Assembly (NCBI GenBank): GCA_017394765.1
Contig: JAFPXF010000068.1
Span: forward strand, 1-45,880
Reading direction: 5' to 3'
From: Bacteroidales bacterium
GTDB lineage: Bacteria; Bacteroidota; Bacteroidia; Bacteroidales; WCHB1-69
DNA: 45,880 bases
Shown here: positions 1-8,162 of the stretch, one piece after another
How positions within the stretch are numbered: position 1 is the first letter of the stretch
Layout: every line of letters starts with the position of its first letter
Program-made: the position numbers and the translations under genes
The notes under the pieces: model-generated
What the model was told of the DNA's origin: nothing
The model's input: the letters and a program-made list of their open reading frames with translations, nothing else
The model's database searches: none

Positions 1-370
1 AAAAATCCTTGAGTATTTGCTACATCTTTCCATTCTTTCAATGAACATTCCCAACCGCCTCCCCTCTCTCCCTTCTGCTCCGCGGGACTCGTCCCGTTTC
101 CCTCTCAATTGGGACCGCAAAAATACACTTTTTCCAATACATTGCAACCACTACCATGCACTTTTTTTTCATTTTTTTACTATTGTTCTGATAATCAGTG
201 AAATAATTTTTTTTCGAGGCTACTTTTTCAACAATGAATTGTGGAAAAAGCACCCTTTTTGTTCATTTCCAAGGGGGTGAAAGGAGGGCGTTTGGAGATT
301 CATTTCGGAACTTTTTGGAAAAAGACCGCAAAAACCGACAATTTCATGCTGCTCATTGCAGACTATATTC
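1..370. other. Intergenic region, no gene seen
   Basis: I see no convincing coding sequence here; the short open frames are AT-rich and have no ribosome binding site. The stretch holds one recognisable promoter reading leftwards (118-125) and a short GC palindrome near 82-97. The gene driven by that promoter must lie beyond the left edge. Confidence 0.6.
118..125 (-). promoter_or_regulatory. Promoter -7 element reading out of the window
   Basis: The minus strand reads GTGTATTTTTGC, a perfect match to the Bacteroidota -7 consensus TAnnTTTG and the same string used upstream of several genes in this window. Transcription would run left towards position 1 and beyond. Confidence 0.55.
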
Positions 371-415
371 CTGCAAAAAAAAGAGAAAAGCCGGCACTTT
401 TGGAGTACCGGCTTT
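371..415 (-). terminator. Intrinsic terminator after the SIMPL gene
   Basis: A 12-bp stem with one mismatch (387-398 with 404-415, core AAAGCCGG/CCGGCTTT) closes a five-base loop. On the minus strand it is followed by a T-rich run, so it ends transcription of the gene at 479-1213. Confidence 0.8.
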
Positions 416-478
416 CATCATGCAATCGAGGAAGTGAACAGACACAGGCTGCTGTGGCCCGTATCTTATGTCCTATGA

Positions 479-1213
479 CTATTTCACATAGTAAGTCTGG
501 CGCATATTAATGCTTACATGTTTTTGCTTGGAGGAGGTATTGAACGCACCACCCCATGAATAGTCTTCATCGGCGGAATTGGGTGCCGTGATCTGAAAGA
601 CGCCCGTAGTGGCGGTTTTCAGGTCACCGAGTCGGCCACCAGCGTTCTTGGTGATGGTCTCCGCACGTTCGCGGGCATTCTTGGAAGCCTCAGCCAACAT
701 CTCAATCTTCAAGTCGGCCAGCTTGGTGTAGTAATACTCCGGATTCCAGCTGTCAATGTTGATATTCTGCTCGTAAAGCTCGGAGATGGCGCGGATGACT
801 TTCTCGATCTTGTCCACATCCTTGGATTCGATGCGCACAGTCTGCCTGGATTCATAACCCACAAACCTTTCTACCCAATGGCCGTTTTCCCAATGGCTGT
901 CCATCTTGCGATCCGTGGAGATGTTCTTGAAGTCCATTTCGGAATCTTTGATGCCTTTGCTCTGAAGGAACTCCTTGACAATGGCAGCCTGCTCTTTGAT
1001 TTTGGTATAGGATGTCTTCATGTCATTCTCGATCACATCGTACTGGATATTCCAGACAATAAGGTCGGAAGTGAAGTCCTTTTCGGCGAGACCGACCACA
1101 GAGACCGTCTTGACGGGTTTCTTGGTCTGATAGAATGCGATGCCCAGAGCCAGGGCGGCGAGGAAGAACGCAATGCCAACGATGATGGCGATGGTGACAG
1201 ATTTGTTGTTCAT
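479..1213 (-). CDS. SIMPL domain (DUF541) membrane-anchored protein
   Basis: A 244-residue protein with one N-terminal hydrophobic helix (about residues 7-28) followed by a periplasmic SIMPL/DUF541 domain, the family of E. coli YggE and Brucella BP26. The start of the domain (VSVVGLAEKDFTSD) and the long helical middle with an alternating KxxAE pattern fit the family, whose members form oligomeric rings or channels and have been linked to oxidative stress; the biochemical role is not settled. The uncleaved-looking anchor suggests an inner-membrane protein facing the periplasm. It stands alone, with its own terminator downstream, and points the same way as the hpf operon, which is separated by another terminator. 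Confidence 0.82.
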   Translation of the reverse strand: MNNKSVTIAIIVGIAFFLAALALGIAFYQTKKPVKTVSVVGLAEKDFTSDLIVWNIQYDVIENDMKTSYTKIKEQAAIVKEFLQSKGIKDSEMDFKNISTDRKMDSHWENGHWVERFVGYESRQTVRIESKDVDKIEKVIRAISELYEQNINIDSWNPEYYYTKLADLKIEMLAEASKNARERAETITKNAGGRLGDLKTATTGVFQITAPNSADEDYSWGGAFNTSSKQKHVSINMRQTYYVK

Positions 1214-1293
1214 TGTATTATTTTTTTAATGAGACTATCTCTTTTCAGCAACAATGATAAACGTATGGGGAATTATATTATTGCAAGAAGAGA

Positions 1294-1340
1294 GAAAAAA
1301 ACTTCGCTCTCCCGGAGGATGCACCTCAAGGAGAGCGAAG
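1294..1340 (-). terminator. Intrinsic terminator after hpf
   Basis: An 11-bp perfect stem (CTTCGCTCTCC at 1302-1312 with GGAGAGCGAAG at 1330-1340) encloses a loop that can form a small inner GAGG/CCTC stem. On the minus strand it is followed by seven T residues. It ends the rpsU-xerC-hpf transcript. Confidence 0.85.
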
Positions 1341-1434
1341 CGGTTATCGTGATGGTAGTATTCTCGACGTTATGGCATGTTGGCAGTCTGTTGTTTGCCG
1401 TCTCGGGCAGGCTGTCATCAAGCCTGCTGAATCA

Positions 1435-1737
1435 CTACCGTTTGGTCTGTTCTTTCTCTTTTATTTTGACTAACTGCTTTTTAAGGGCATCGACTGCCAC
1501 ATCGACTGCCTCTTCGAAACTTTTGGCGGTTTTGCTGGCGATGGCGTCATTGCCGCGAATCATAATGCGGATGTCGGCCGTCTTATTCTCGGGCGCTTCG
1601 GTGTTCTCCAACTTCAAGGTCACCTCGGCGCTGATAATCCCGTCGTAAAGTTTGCTTAATTTTTCGACCTTTTCGTTGATGAATTCTTCTAACTTTTGAT
1701 CCGTTTTGAAATGTACGGAAGAAATGTTGATAGTCAT
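1435..1737 (-). CDS. hpf: Ribosome hibernation promoting factor, short form
   Basis: A 100-residue HPF/YfiA (RaiA) family protein that binds the 30S decoding centre and inactivates or dimerises 70S ribosomes in stationary phase. It has the family layout beta-alpha-beta-beta-beta-alpha, from the MTINISSVHFK strand through the conserved MIRGNDAIASK region and the last helix (SFEEAVDVAVDALKKQLVK). It lacks the C-terminal dimerisation domain of long HPF. The start at 1737 is fixed by a strong Shine-Dalgarno sequence (AAAGGAGG, complement of 1742-1749); the reading frame is open further upstream, but that part overlaps the end of xerC and does not resemble the family. It lies 16 bp downstream of xerC and is very probably co-transcribed with it. 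Confidence 0.93.
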   Translation of the reverse strand: MTINISSVHFKTDQKLEEFINEKVEKLSKLYDGIISAEVTLKLENTEAPENKTADIRIMIRGNDAIASKTAKSFEEAVDVAVDALKKQLVKIKEKEQTKR

Positions 1738-1753
1738 AATAACCTCCTTTGTT

Positions 1754-2653
1754 TTATGCCCTAGGATGGGCTTGTTTGTAAATTGATTTGAGTTGTTCCA
1801 TGGAATTGTGCGTATAGACTTGTGTGGCGGCCAGACTGCCATGGCCGAGAATCTCCTTGATGGCATTCAAATCCGCGCCATTGTTGAGCATGTGCGTCGC
1901 AAAAGTGTGGCGGATCACGTGGGGACTTCTCTTGTCGATTGTTGTAACCATGTCCAAGTATTTTCGCACAATTCTATAGATCGCCTTTGGATAGAGTTGC
2001 TCTCCATTGGCGGCAACAAAGATATAATAATTTTGAATATCTGTTCCAAATTTTTTTTCATAATTTCCGATATGCGTTGTTAATAAGTCATGCAGCCTGT
2101 TACCGAACGGGATGATGCGTTCCTTGTTGCGTTTTCCCAACACTTTCAAAGTGTTACTGGAGAGGTCGATGGAGCTTTTCCGCAGGTTGAGCAGTTCCGA
2201 GAGACGCATGCCGGTGGCATAAAACATCTCCAGGATCAGCTTGTCGCGTACGCCTTCATACCCCTCGCCAAACTCCACATCGGAGAAAAGGTGCTCCATG
2301 TCGCGCTGCTCCACATACACGGGCAAGCGTTTCTGGAACTTTGGCGACCGCACCTGCCGCATGGGGTTGTCTATCACGGCCCCCACTTTCACCTCGTGGC
2401 GATAGAACGCCTTCAAGGCACTGAGTTTACGGTTGACCGTCCGTGCCGTGTTGCCGCTGTCTTCCAGCAATGTGATGACCCATGTCCGGATATCGCCCGC
2501 CGTCACATCCTGAAGCGCACCAATGCCCAACGATTCCTCCATATATCGCGCAAACTGCTCAAGGTCACGACCATAAGCCGTGACCGTATGTTCTGAAGAA
2601 CGTTTTTCATACCGCAGATAGTCGATGAATGACGAGTAGGAAATCATGCTCAT
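1754..2653 (-). CDS. xerC: Tyrosine recombinase XerC/XerD
   Basis: A 299-residue site-specific tyrosine recombinase. The N-terminal SAM-like DNA-binding domain (about 1-95, FIDYLRYEKRSSEHTVTAYGRDL) is followed by the catalytic domain with the full set of active-site residues: R150 (ATGMRLSELLNL), K174, H245 and R248 (HVIRHTFATHML), H271 (LGHGSL) and the nucleophile Y280 (VYTH). In Xer systems this enzyme resolves chromosome dimers at dif near cell division. The position between rpsU and hpf is the usual place for the chromosomal Xer gene in Bacteroidales, which argues against a phage or conjugative-element integrase. Start codon 2653 or the ATG two codons later is equally possible. Confidence 0.92.
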   Translation of the reverse strand: MSMISYSSFIDYLRYEKRSSEHTVTAYGRDLEQFARYMEESLGIGALQDVTAGDIRTWVITLLEDSGNTARTVNRKLSALKAFYRHEVKVGAVIDNPMRQVRSPKFQKRLPVYVEQRDMEHLFSDVEFGEGYEGVRDKLILEMFYATGMRLSELLNLRKSSIDLSSNTLKVLGKRNKERIIPFGNRLHDLLTTHIGNYEKKFGTDIQNYYIFVAANGEQLYPKAIYRIVRKYLDMVTTIDKRSPHVIRHTFATHMLNNGADLNAIKEILGHGSLAATQVYTHNSMEQLKSIYKQAHPRA

Positions 2654-2691
2654 ATAACTGTAGTATATATATATTATTGTGTTGAACGGGC

Positions 2692-2720
2692 AAAAAAAAA
2701 CAGGGCTGGACCCTGTTTTG
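2692..2720 (-). terminator. Terminator or attenuator between rpsU and xerC
   Basis: On the minus strand AAAACAGGG, a five-base loop and CCCTG are followed by a run of nine T. It should end most rpsU transcripts, leaving read-through or a separate promoter to supply xerC-hpf. Confidence 0.75.
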
Positions 2721-2740
2721 TGTTGATTGTCAAAAACCTC

Positions 2741-2935
2741 TTATTCGTTCTCAGCGTTACGAAGCTGCTGAACGTAGATGGCCTTGCGCAATTGCTCCCT
2801 TCTGATGACACTCTTTTTGGTGAACTCCTGGCGCGTACGAATCTCTTTCTTCACACCAATTTTGTCGAATTTCTTTTTCAGTCTTTTGAGCGCTTTGTCA
2901 ATGGAATCGCCCTCTTTCACGGGAACAATAATCAT
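2741..2935 (-). CDS. rpsU: 30S ribosomal protein S21
   Basis: A 64-residue, highly basic protein matching bS21 over its whole length (MIIVPVKEGDSIDKALKRLKKKFDK). It belongs to the 30S platform near the anti-Shine-Dalgarno end of 16S rRNA. It is preceded by a good promoter at 2986-2993 and followed by an intrinsic terminator, then xerC and hpf. The grouping of S21 with hibernation factor HPF puts two proteins that act on the small subunit under one promoter. Confidence 0.95.
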   Translation of the reverse strand: MIIVPVKEGDSIDKALKRLKKKFDKIGVKKEIRTRQEFTKKSVIRREQLRKAIYVQQLRNAENE

Positions 2936-2985
2936 AGGTAATACCTCTTTCTTTTTTTGGTTAATACTAATTTTTTAAAGGGCGG

Positions 2986-2993
2986 CAAAAATA
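2986..2993 (-). promoter_or_regulatory. Promoter -7 element of rpsU
   Basis: Minus strand GTGTATTTTTGCCGCC, a perfect TAnnTTTG match about 50 bp upstream of the rpsU start. Confidence 0.65.
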
Positions 2994-3079
2994 CACTTTT
3001 TTCTTGAAACATAGTTTTTTATCCGATTTTTTTTATTCGTGTTACATTTGCCGGTTTGAAAGGGCCGTGATCACCGACA

Positions 3080-3682
3080 TCACAACTGGCCCTGAATGGC
3101 TTCCTCGACCCTGGACATGGAGTATGCCGGTTCAAATCGCTCAACAACTTCGCCATTGCGATTGATGAGAAATTTGGTGAAATTCCACTGGATATTACCT
3201 GGCTTTTTGCTCTTAAGCCATACATAAAGCGGAGAAGCATGGGAACCATTGACATTGATTTTGGCAAACTGCGGGAATGTGATGCTATAGTGATCGGTGC
3301 AAAAGCCATGTATGTCGTCATAGGACCCTGGAGCCTGGCCACCAAATTGGTTGCAAGGGAAATCAAGAATGACGAAGCCCCTATCCTTGTATGTCTCATA
3401 AATTCGTTCGAGGTCTGTATATTGCGGAGTATAACCACATTGTGTGGCAGTGTTGACAACAAGGAGCACCTGACCTCTATACATAGAAAGCGAGACACTG
3501 TCGCCATCGCCGGTTTCAACCTTGAATTGGTAAATGTTGTCTTGGGGCTCCTCCGGCACCACAGTGGAGTCGGGTCCCACAATGGGATCGTCGTCAATCG
3601 CGACAGGCGGATCGTTTCGGTCACAGGCAGCAAACGCCATCACCGCCATCAGTGCAAAAATGAGTGTTTTGAGTTGTTTCAT
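3080..3682 (-). CDS. Glutathione peroxidase family lipoprotein
   Basis: A 200-residue protein with a lipoprotein signal (lipobox AFAAC, acylated C20), an acidic, proline-rich linker (21-50) and a glutathione-peroxidase thioredoxin-like domain. The peroxidatic residue is cysteine, C82 (NTATQCGY), in place of selenocysteine. The other family residues are present: Q116 (FPCNQFGGQ) and W166-N167 (WNFTKF). C128 could be the resolving cysteine, suggesting a thioredoxin-type peroxidase rather than one using glutathione, which Bacteroidales generally lack. It should reduce peroxides at the outer membrane or in the periplasm. It starts 36 bp after the 868-residue secreted protein and is probably the last gene of that operon. 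Confidence 0.88.
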   Translation of the reverse strand: MKQLKTLIFALMAVMAFAACDRNDPPVAIDDDPIVGPDSTVVPEEPQDNIYQFKVETGDGDSVSLSMYRGQVLLVVNTATQCGYTPQYTDLERIYETYKDRGFVILDFPCNQFGGQAPGSYDDIHGFCTDHYSITFPQFAKINVNGSHASPLYVWLKSKKPGNIQWNFTKFLINRNGEVVERFEPAYSMSRVEEAIQGQL

Positions 3683-3718
3683 ACTTTTGGATTTTAGTTT
3701 ACAACAAGTTAGACATGG

Positions 3719-6325
3719 TCACTTTATCAGCGTTATGGATCCGTGCAAAGGATAGGACAACATGCCGGTGAGGGTGTTGACATAGACATTGCAGGCATAA
3801 TAAAACACCCCGGCGGAGCAAGGTTGGTGCGTCATCTCATCAGTGCCGTCCCAAAGTATGGCAGGATCCTGAGTGTGGAACACCCGCTTGCCCCAGCGGT
3901 TGTAGATGAATATTTCCACCTTCTCAACCCCATGATAGGGTTCAAAGGGCTGGAACAGATCGTTGGAACCATCGCCGTTGGGTGTGAAGACATTGGGCAA
4001 ACGATAGTCAAGGCAATCGTAAATGTCGATGCAGACAGAATCTGTAATCCGCGTGCGATTGTGGTTGGTGTCGGCCACAGCCATGGCGAAGCATCCCACG
4101 ATCACGTCGGGAGCGGACACCTGATAGGTGCAAGGTGCCGGAAAACAAATGTGGCCCTCCGTTGTGAATGAATCAATGCATGTGAAACTCCCCTCAAGCG
4201 TGGGCTTGTAATATATGTAATAGCAGAATGCATCGGAGGCGGCGCTGTCGGACGAGAAAGACCAAGTGTAAGTCACTACGGAGCAATCCGTGGTGATGGC
4301 GATTTTCGGAAGCTCCGGTGCCTCGTCATCGATGGGCGTGTCACAAGCGATTTGCGAGCGATTGAAGAGAGGTCCTATGGTATCCGGGAGCCAATAATAG
4401 CCCTCCGCACGCACATAGTAGCAGTAACACTGTCCGTTCTCCAACCCGAAATCCGTATAGGAAGTCTCCGCCACCGTCGCGATGGAATCCCACAATCCAG
4501 AGCCATCGGTGCTTCTATAGACCGTGTAGGCCACGTTGCTCCAAGGCTGTTGCACCTGCCAACTGAGCGCGATGCGGCGATCACCGGGAGTGGTGGTCAC
4601 AAAAATGGAGGTGGCAGGGTCGGAATGTTCGATAACAGTATCGGCATTGAAAAAGTCCACGCGATAGGTATAGGGGAAATCGCGTGTATTAAGATCATGG
4701 TCAAGACATTCGGATGTATCCGTGCCGACAAACGGATAGGGGTTGGCATTGAGCAACGTCCACTCCGTTCCCTCCGGGCTTTTCCGATAGAGATTATAAA
4801 AATGCGGTGGTGGGAAGGCCACGGAGTCAATTTCGGGCGGGGCTATCCAACGTACTTTCAACGTGCCATACAGGGAATCGGTGGTCACCACATCGGCATT
4901 GATCAGCAACGGGGCATCGTTGAAGATGTGGGTGCAAACCTCATCGGAAACATAGCTTTCAGCACCATCGGGAAATATGGCCACCACGCGATAACAGTAG
5001 TCATTAGCATGATACAACGGCAGTTGGTCACCGTTGTCCGTAAAAAGCGTGTCCTCCCATGCATTCGTGCGGCCAATCCATTGGTAGCCAGTCCCATCAG
5101 GCATGCCAGTCTCGCAATGCGATGGTTCAAACGGGTTGCTGCCGTTACGCCGGTATATATCGTAGCCGACAGCATTGGGACAGGAGTCGGGAGACCATTG
5201 GAGGTGGACGACATTGCCCTGCGGTGTTGCCACAAGGTTTTCCGGTTTGGGTGCCACAATCGTGATACGCAAGGTTTTGAAGGAGACCAGCTCCACCTGC
5301 GGACCATTATCGCGTGCCTTGAAAAGCACCTCGTAGGGAGCAGTGCGCACATGGGAGCATTGTGTGTTCCAGTTGAAATGGGTGGTATAAGCCACACTGT
5401 CCGTGATAGTCATAAATTGCGCGGGACCGTCCTCAAGATAGAGAGGTTCGCCCGTGGCGGTGAGGGTGACATGTGTAGAGGTGTTGTCGAGAACCTGCAC
5501 CGGAAGTCTCAGCCGAGTGCCGGCCAACACGCAGGTGTCTTGCACCAGCACCACAGGCGGTTGGTTGTTGCACGGCGCAATGGTGATCTGCATGTCGCGC
5601 ACCACGCTGCTGATGAGAATGCCGTTGCGCCATTCTTGCACAAGGATGGCAATGTTGAACTCTCCCGCCATGGTGGGTGAATCCCACACCAAGTCGCCCG
5701 TCACAGAGTCGATGGCAATGAAATTGGAGGCATACGGCAGCTCATAGCCGGGAATCACTTCTCCGTTATAGCCACGGCAGTCCACCAACGAATAGGAGAG
5801 GCTGTCGCCGTCGGGGTCGTAGGCCCCGGGGTTATGGTAATAAATCACACCCGTGCAGCCGTTGTCAATGGGCGGATTCAGCAGTTGCGGCGAGGAGTTG
5901 CCCCCGACAAAGGGGTTGATGACGACCATGGTCTCAATGAAGAAGGGAATCTCCACAGAACTGGGAATGTTGACGATGCCGGCATTACGGTTGGGATCCT
6001 CGAAAGAGACATAAAAGACACCCGACGCGGGAAAGGTATGCTGAGTGACATAGACATTCTTGCTGATGTCGTTGCCCAAATCCGTCTTGAGGGTTCGTTG
6101 CACCGTTGTGACAGTACCGTCGCCCCAGATGATGTCAATTTCGGGGCGGTCGGCCAAACTGGGCGTGTAGGTATAAGTGGTGACAGTGAACTCGTAGGTG
6201 AGGCCCGAAACATAGACATAGCTGATCTCGCCGGCACGCTGGTGTGTGGCGTAGGCTGAAAGTGCGCCTGTCAGCAGGCAGCACAACAACAAGATGCGAA
6301 GTCCATATTTCAAAAGAATCTTCAT
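3719..6325 (-). CDS. Large secreted protein with gliding-motility-associated C-terminal domain (T9SS type B cargo)
   Basis: An 868-residue protein with a Sec signal peptide (about 1-26), several beta-sandwich regions and a typical type IX secretion type-B sorting domain at 776-868, recognised by LPNVFTPNGDGSNDLF, then FIYNRWGKRVF and LWDG. The N-terminal third has a PKD-like region and a cadherin-like block (YDPDGDSLSYSL); the middle has fibronectin-III-like segments (NLVATPQGNVVHLQW, YDIYRR). Such proteins are carried through the outer membrane by the T9SS and are often adhesins. Its ATG directly follows the stop codon of the acetyltransferase (TAG-ATG), so the two are translationally coupled. 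Its substrate or partner cannot be told. Confidence 0.85.
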   Translation of the reverse strand: MKILLKYGLRILLLCCLLTGALSAYATHQRAGEISYVYVSGLTYEFTVTTYTYTPSLADRPEIDIIWGDGTVTTVQRTLKTDLGNDISKNVYVTQHTFPASGVFYVSFEDPNRNAGIVNIPSSVEIPFFIETMVVINPFVGGNSSPQLLNPPIDNGCTGVIYYHNPGAYDPDGDSLSYSLVDCRGYNGEVIPGYELPYASNFIAIDSVTGDLVWDSPTMAGEFNIAILVQEWRNGILISSVVRDMQITIAPCNNQPPVVLVQDTCVLAGTRLRLPVQVLDNTSTHVTLTATGEPLYLEDGPAQFMTITDSVAYTTHFNWNTQCSHVRTAPYEVLFKARDNGPQVELVSFKTLRITIVAPKPENLVATPQGNVVHLQWSPDSCPNAVGYDIYRRNGSNPFEPSHCETGMPDGTGYQWIGRTNAWEDTLFTDNGDQLPLYHANDYCYRVVAIFPDGAESYVSDEVCTHIFNDAPLLINADVVTTDSLYGTLKVRWIAPPEIDSVAFPPPHFYNLYRKSPEGTEWTLLNANPYPFVGTDTSECLDHDLNTRDFPYTYRVDFFNADTVIEHSDPATSIFVTTTPGDRRIALSWQVQQPWSNVAYTVYRSTDGSGLWDSIATVAETSYTDFGLENGQCYCYYVRAEGYYWLPDTIGPLFNRSQIACDTPIDDEAPELPKIAITTDCSVVTYTWSFSSDSAASDAFCYYIYYKPTLEGSFTCIDSFTTEGHICFPAPCTYQVSAPDVIVGCFAMAVADTNHNRTRITDSVCIDIYDCLDYRLPNVFTPNGDGSNDLFQPFEPYHGVEKVEIFIYNRWGKRVFHTQDPAILWDGTDEMTHQPCSAGVFYYACNVYVNTLTGMLSYPLHGSITLIK

Positions 6326-6895
6326 CTACAATTCAATGACCTGATTATTCTTGAGTTGATACTGTTTTCCACTCTCCGAGCAGGTGGCCATTCCAGCTGC
6401 ATCGAAAGCAAGGGTGTGGCCGAAGGCACTCACCCACCCTATTGGACGGGCCGGGTTGCCGACCACAAGGGCATAGTCCGGTACCGACTTGGTGACCACG
6501 GCTCCTGCTCCAATCAACGCATAACGTCCGATCTCGCACCCGCACACAATGGTAGCGTTGGCGCCTATGGTCGCGCCCCTGCGCACAAGCGTCTGTTTGA
6601 ATTCCGACTTCCGCTCAATGAAACTCCTGGGATTCAATACATTGGTAAACACCATCGAAGGGCCCAAGAAGACATCGTCTTCCACCTCAACCCCCGCATA
6701 AATGGACACATTGTTCTGCACCTTCACATTGTCACCAATCGTAACACCCTCGGCCACAAACACATTCTGGCCAATAATGCAATTTTGGCCAATCCTGCAA
6801 TGCGGCATGAGATGCGAAAAGTGCCAGATTTTGGTACCTTCGCCGATTTGGCAATCAGCATCGATAACAGCGGTAGGATGGGCGAAATAATCCAT
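6326..6895 (-). CDS. WbpD-like N-acetyltransferase (left-handed beta-helix)
   Basis: A 189-residue acyltransferase built of hexapeptide repeats from residue 15 ([39 protein letters not shown]) that form a left-handed beta-helix trimer. The sequence closely follows WbpD/WlbB, which acetylates the 3-amino group of UDP-2-acetamido-3-amino-2,3-dideoxy-glucuronate from acetyl-CoA. The neighbouring aminotransferase, 28 bp upstream in the same operon, would make its substrate. The product is a diacetamido-uronic-acid nucleotide sugar for surface polysaccharide. The dehydrogenase and oxidase steps (WbpA, WbpB) are not in the window. Confidence 0.87.
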   Translation of the reverse strand: MDYFAHPTAVIDADCQIGEGTKIWHFSHLMPHCRIGQNCIIGQNVFVAEGVTIGDNVKVQNNVSIYAGVEVEDDVFLGPSMVFTNVLNPRSFIERKSEFKQTLVRRGATIGANATIVCGCEIGRYALIGAGAVVTKSVPDYALVVGNPARPIGWVSAFGHTLAFDAAGMATCSESGKQYQLKNNQVIEL

Positions 6896-6923
6896 AAATT
6901 ATTGAAAATTGCTAAGTTAAATA

Positions 6924-8036
6924 TCAAAAGTATTGAACAATATATTGAATCTGCTCTTCGGTCAGCTCGGTGTGCATAGGCAACGAGAGCACAGACTTGG
7001 CCAGAAATTCGGCAACAGGAAAATCTCCTTTCTTATAGCCAAGAGACTGGTAAGCGGCCTGAAGATGCAGCGGACAGGGATAATAGATCATGGAAGGGAC
7101 TGCGGCGTCTGACAGTTTTTGCCGCACGGCATCGCGGTACCCTGAGTCTAAACGTAAGGTATATTGGTGGTAAGTATGAGTAGAGAAGGATGCCTTGGCG
7201 GGCGTGATGATGGATGGGCGGTCTGCCAGGGCCTCGTTATAGAGACAGGCAGCATGCTGCCGCGACTGGATATATTCATCCAGATGGCGCAACTTCACCT
7301 GGAGCACAGCCGCCTGAAGCGTGTCGAGGCGGGAGTTGATGCCCACCTGATCGTAATAGTACTTTTGCGACATGCCATGGTTGGCAATGCTGCGCATGGT
7401 GGCAGCCAACTTCTCCGAGTTGGTGAACACCGCGCCGCCGTCACCGAAGCAACCCAAGTTCTTGGTGGGGAAAAAAGAGGTGCAGCCGATGTCACCCATG
7501 GTGCCGGCCTGATGGACAGAACCGTCGGAGAAAGTCACCTGTGCGCCGAGTGCCTGGCAGGCATCCTCCACCACGAAGAGATGGTGGGCAGAAGCAATAC
7601 GCATAATCGTCTCCATATCGGCACATTGGCCGAAGAGGTGGACTGGCAGGATGACTTTAGTGCGGGAAGTCATGGCGGCCTCCAGTTTGGAAACATCCAT
7701 GCAGAATGTGTCGGGGCGGACATCCACGAACACGGGCTTGAGTCCGAGCGCGGCGACGACCTCGACGGTGGACACGAAGGTGAAGGGCACGGTGATAACC
7801 TCGTCGCCTGGCTGGAGCCCCAGCGCCATGAGGGCCAGTTGGAGGGCATCGGTGCCGCTGGCGCAGGTCACGGCATGCGACACACCCGTGTAGGCAGCCA
7901 GTACCGAAGCAAAGTCCGACACTGCAGGCCCGTTGATGTAGCAGGCCTCCGCGAGCACACGACGCACCGCCTCATCAATCTCTTCCCGTATGTTTGCATA
8001 TTGACCTTGCAGGTCAACCATTTGGACAGGTTTCAT
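6924..8036 (-). CDS. WbpE-like sugar aminotransferase (DegT/DnrJ/EryC1/StrS)
   Basis: A 370-residue PLP-dependent aminotransferase. Visible family features are the cofactor phosphate site (CASGTDALQLAL, 58-69), EDACQALGA (157-165) with the PLP-pairing aspartate D158, and the Schiff-base lysine K192 (SFFPTKNLGCFGDGG). It most likely transfers an amino group to a UDP-3-keto-hexuronic acid, as WbpE does, feeding the acetyltransferase next door. I chose the ATG at 8036. An in-frame TTG at 8057 would overlap the promoter at 8055-8062, and the family begins with a sequence like VQMVDLQGQY. It is the first gene of a four-gene operon ending with the peroxidase lipoprotein. Confidence 0.88.
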   Translation of the reverse strand: MKPVQMVDLQGQYANIREEIDEAVRRVLAEACYINGPAVSDFASVLAAYTGVSHAVTCASGTDALQLALMALGLQPGDEVITVPFTFVSTVEVVAALGLKPVFVDVRPDTFCMDVSKLEAAMTSRTKVILPVHLFGQCADMETIMRIASAHHLFVVEDACQALGAQVTFSDGSVHQAGTMGDIGCTSFFPTKNLGCFGDGGAVFTNSEKLAATMRSIANHGMSQKYYYDQVGINSRLDTLQAAVLQVKLRHLDEYIQSRQHAACLYNEALADRPSIITPAKASFSTHTYHQYTLRLDSGYRDAVRQKLSDAAVPSMIYYPCPLHLQAAYQSLGYKKGDFPVAEFLAKSVLSLPMHTELTEEQIQYIVQYF

Positions 8037-8054
8037 AATCCATAAAAAAACGTG

Positions 8055-8062
8055 CAAAAATA
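8055..8062 (-). promoter_or_regulatory. Promoter -7 element of the wbpE-like operon
   Basis: Minus strand TATTTTTGCACG about 19 bp upstream of the start codon, implying a very short leader. It is divergent from the promoter at 8092-8099. Confidence 0.65.
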
Positions 8063-8091
8063 AGATAAATTTTCGATTCCCTAAAATTTGC

Positions 8092-8099
8092 TATCTTTG
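8092..8099 (+). promoter_or_regulatory. Promoter -7 element of the BspA-like gene
   Basis: TATCTTTG followed by CGCC, a perfect match to the Bacteroidota -7 consensus, 63 bp upstream of the ATG at 8163. Confidence 0.65.
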
Positions 8100-8162
8100 C
8101 GCCACTTTTCTAATGAAAACCAATCTTGAAAATTATCATAATCAATTAAAATAGTGAATATT

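Noticed and set aside
1754..2653. Integrase of a mobile element
   Set aside because: It sits in the conserved chromosomal trio rpsU-xerC-hpf, and no attachment-site repeats or element genes flank it.
4352..5680. A 442-codon plus-strand open frame
   Set aside because: Antisense to the large T9SS cargo gene, with no domain and no start signal.
8037..8057. Longer N-terminus of the aminotransferase from TTG 8057
   Set aside because: The extra seven codons would overlap the promoter at 8055-8062 and are not part of the family.
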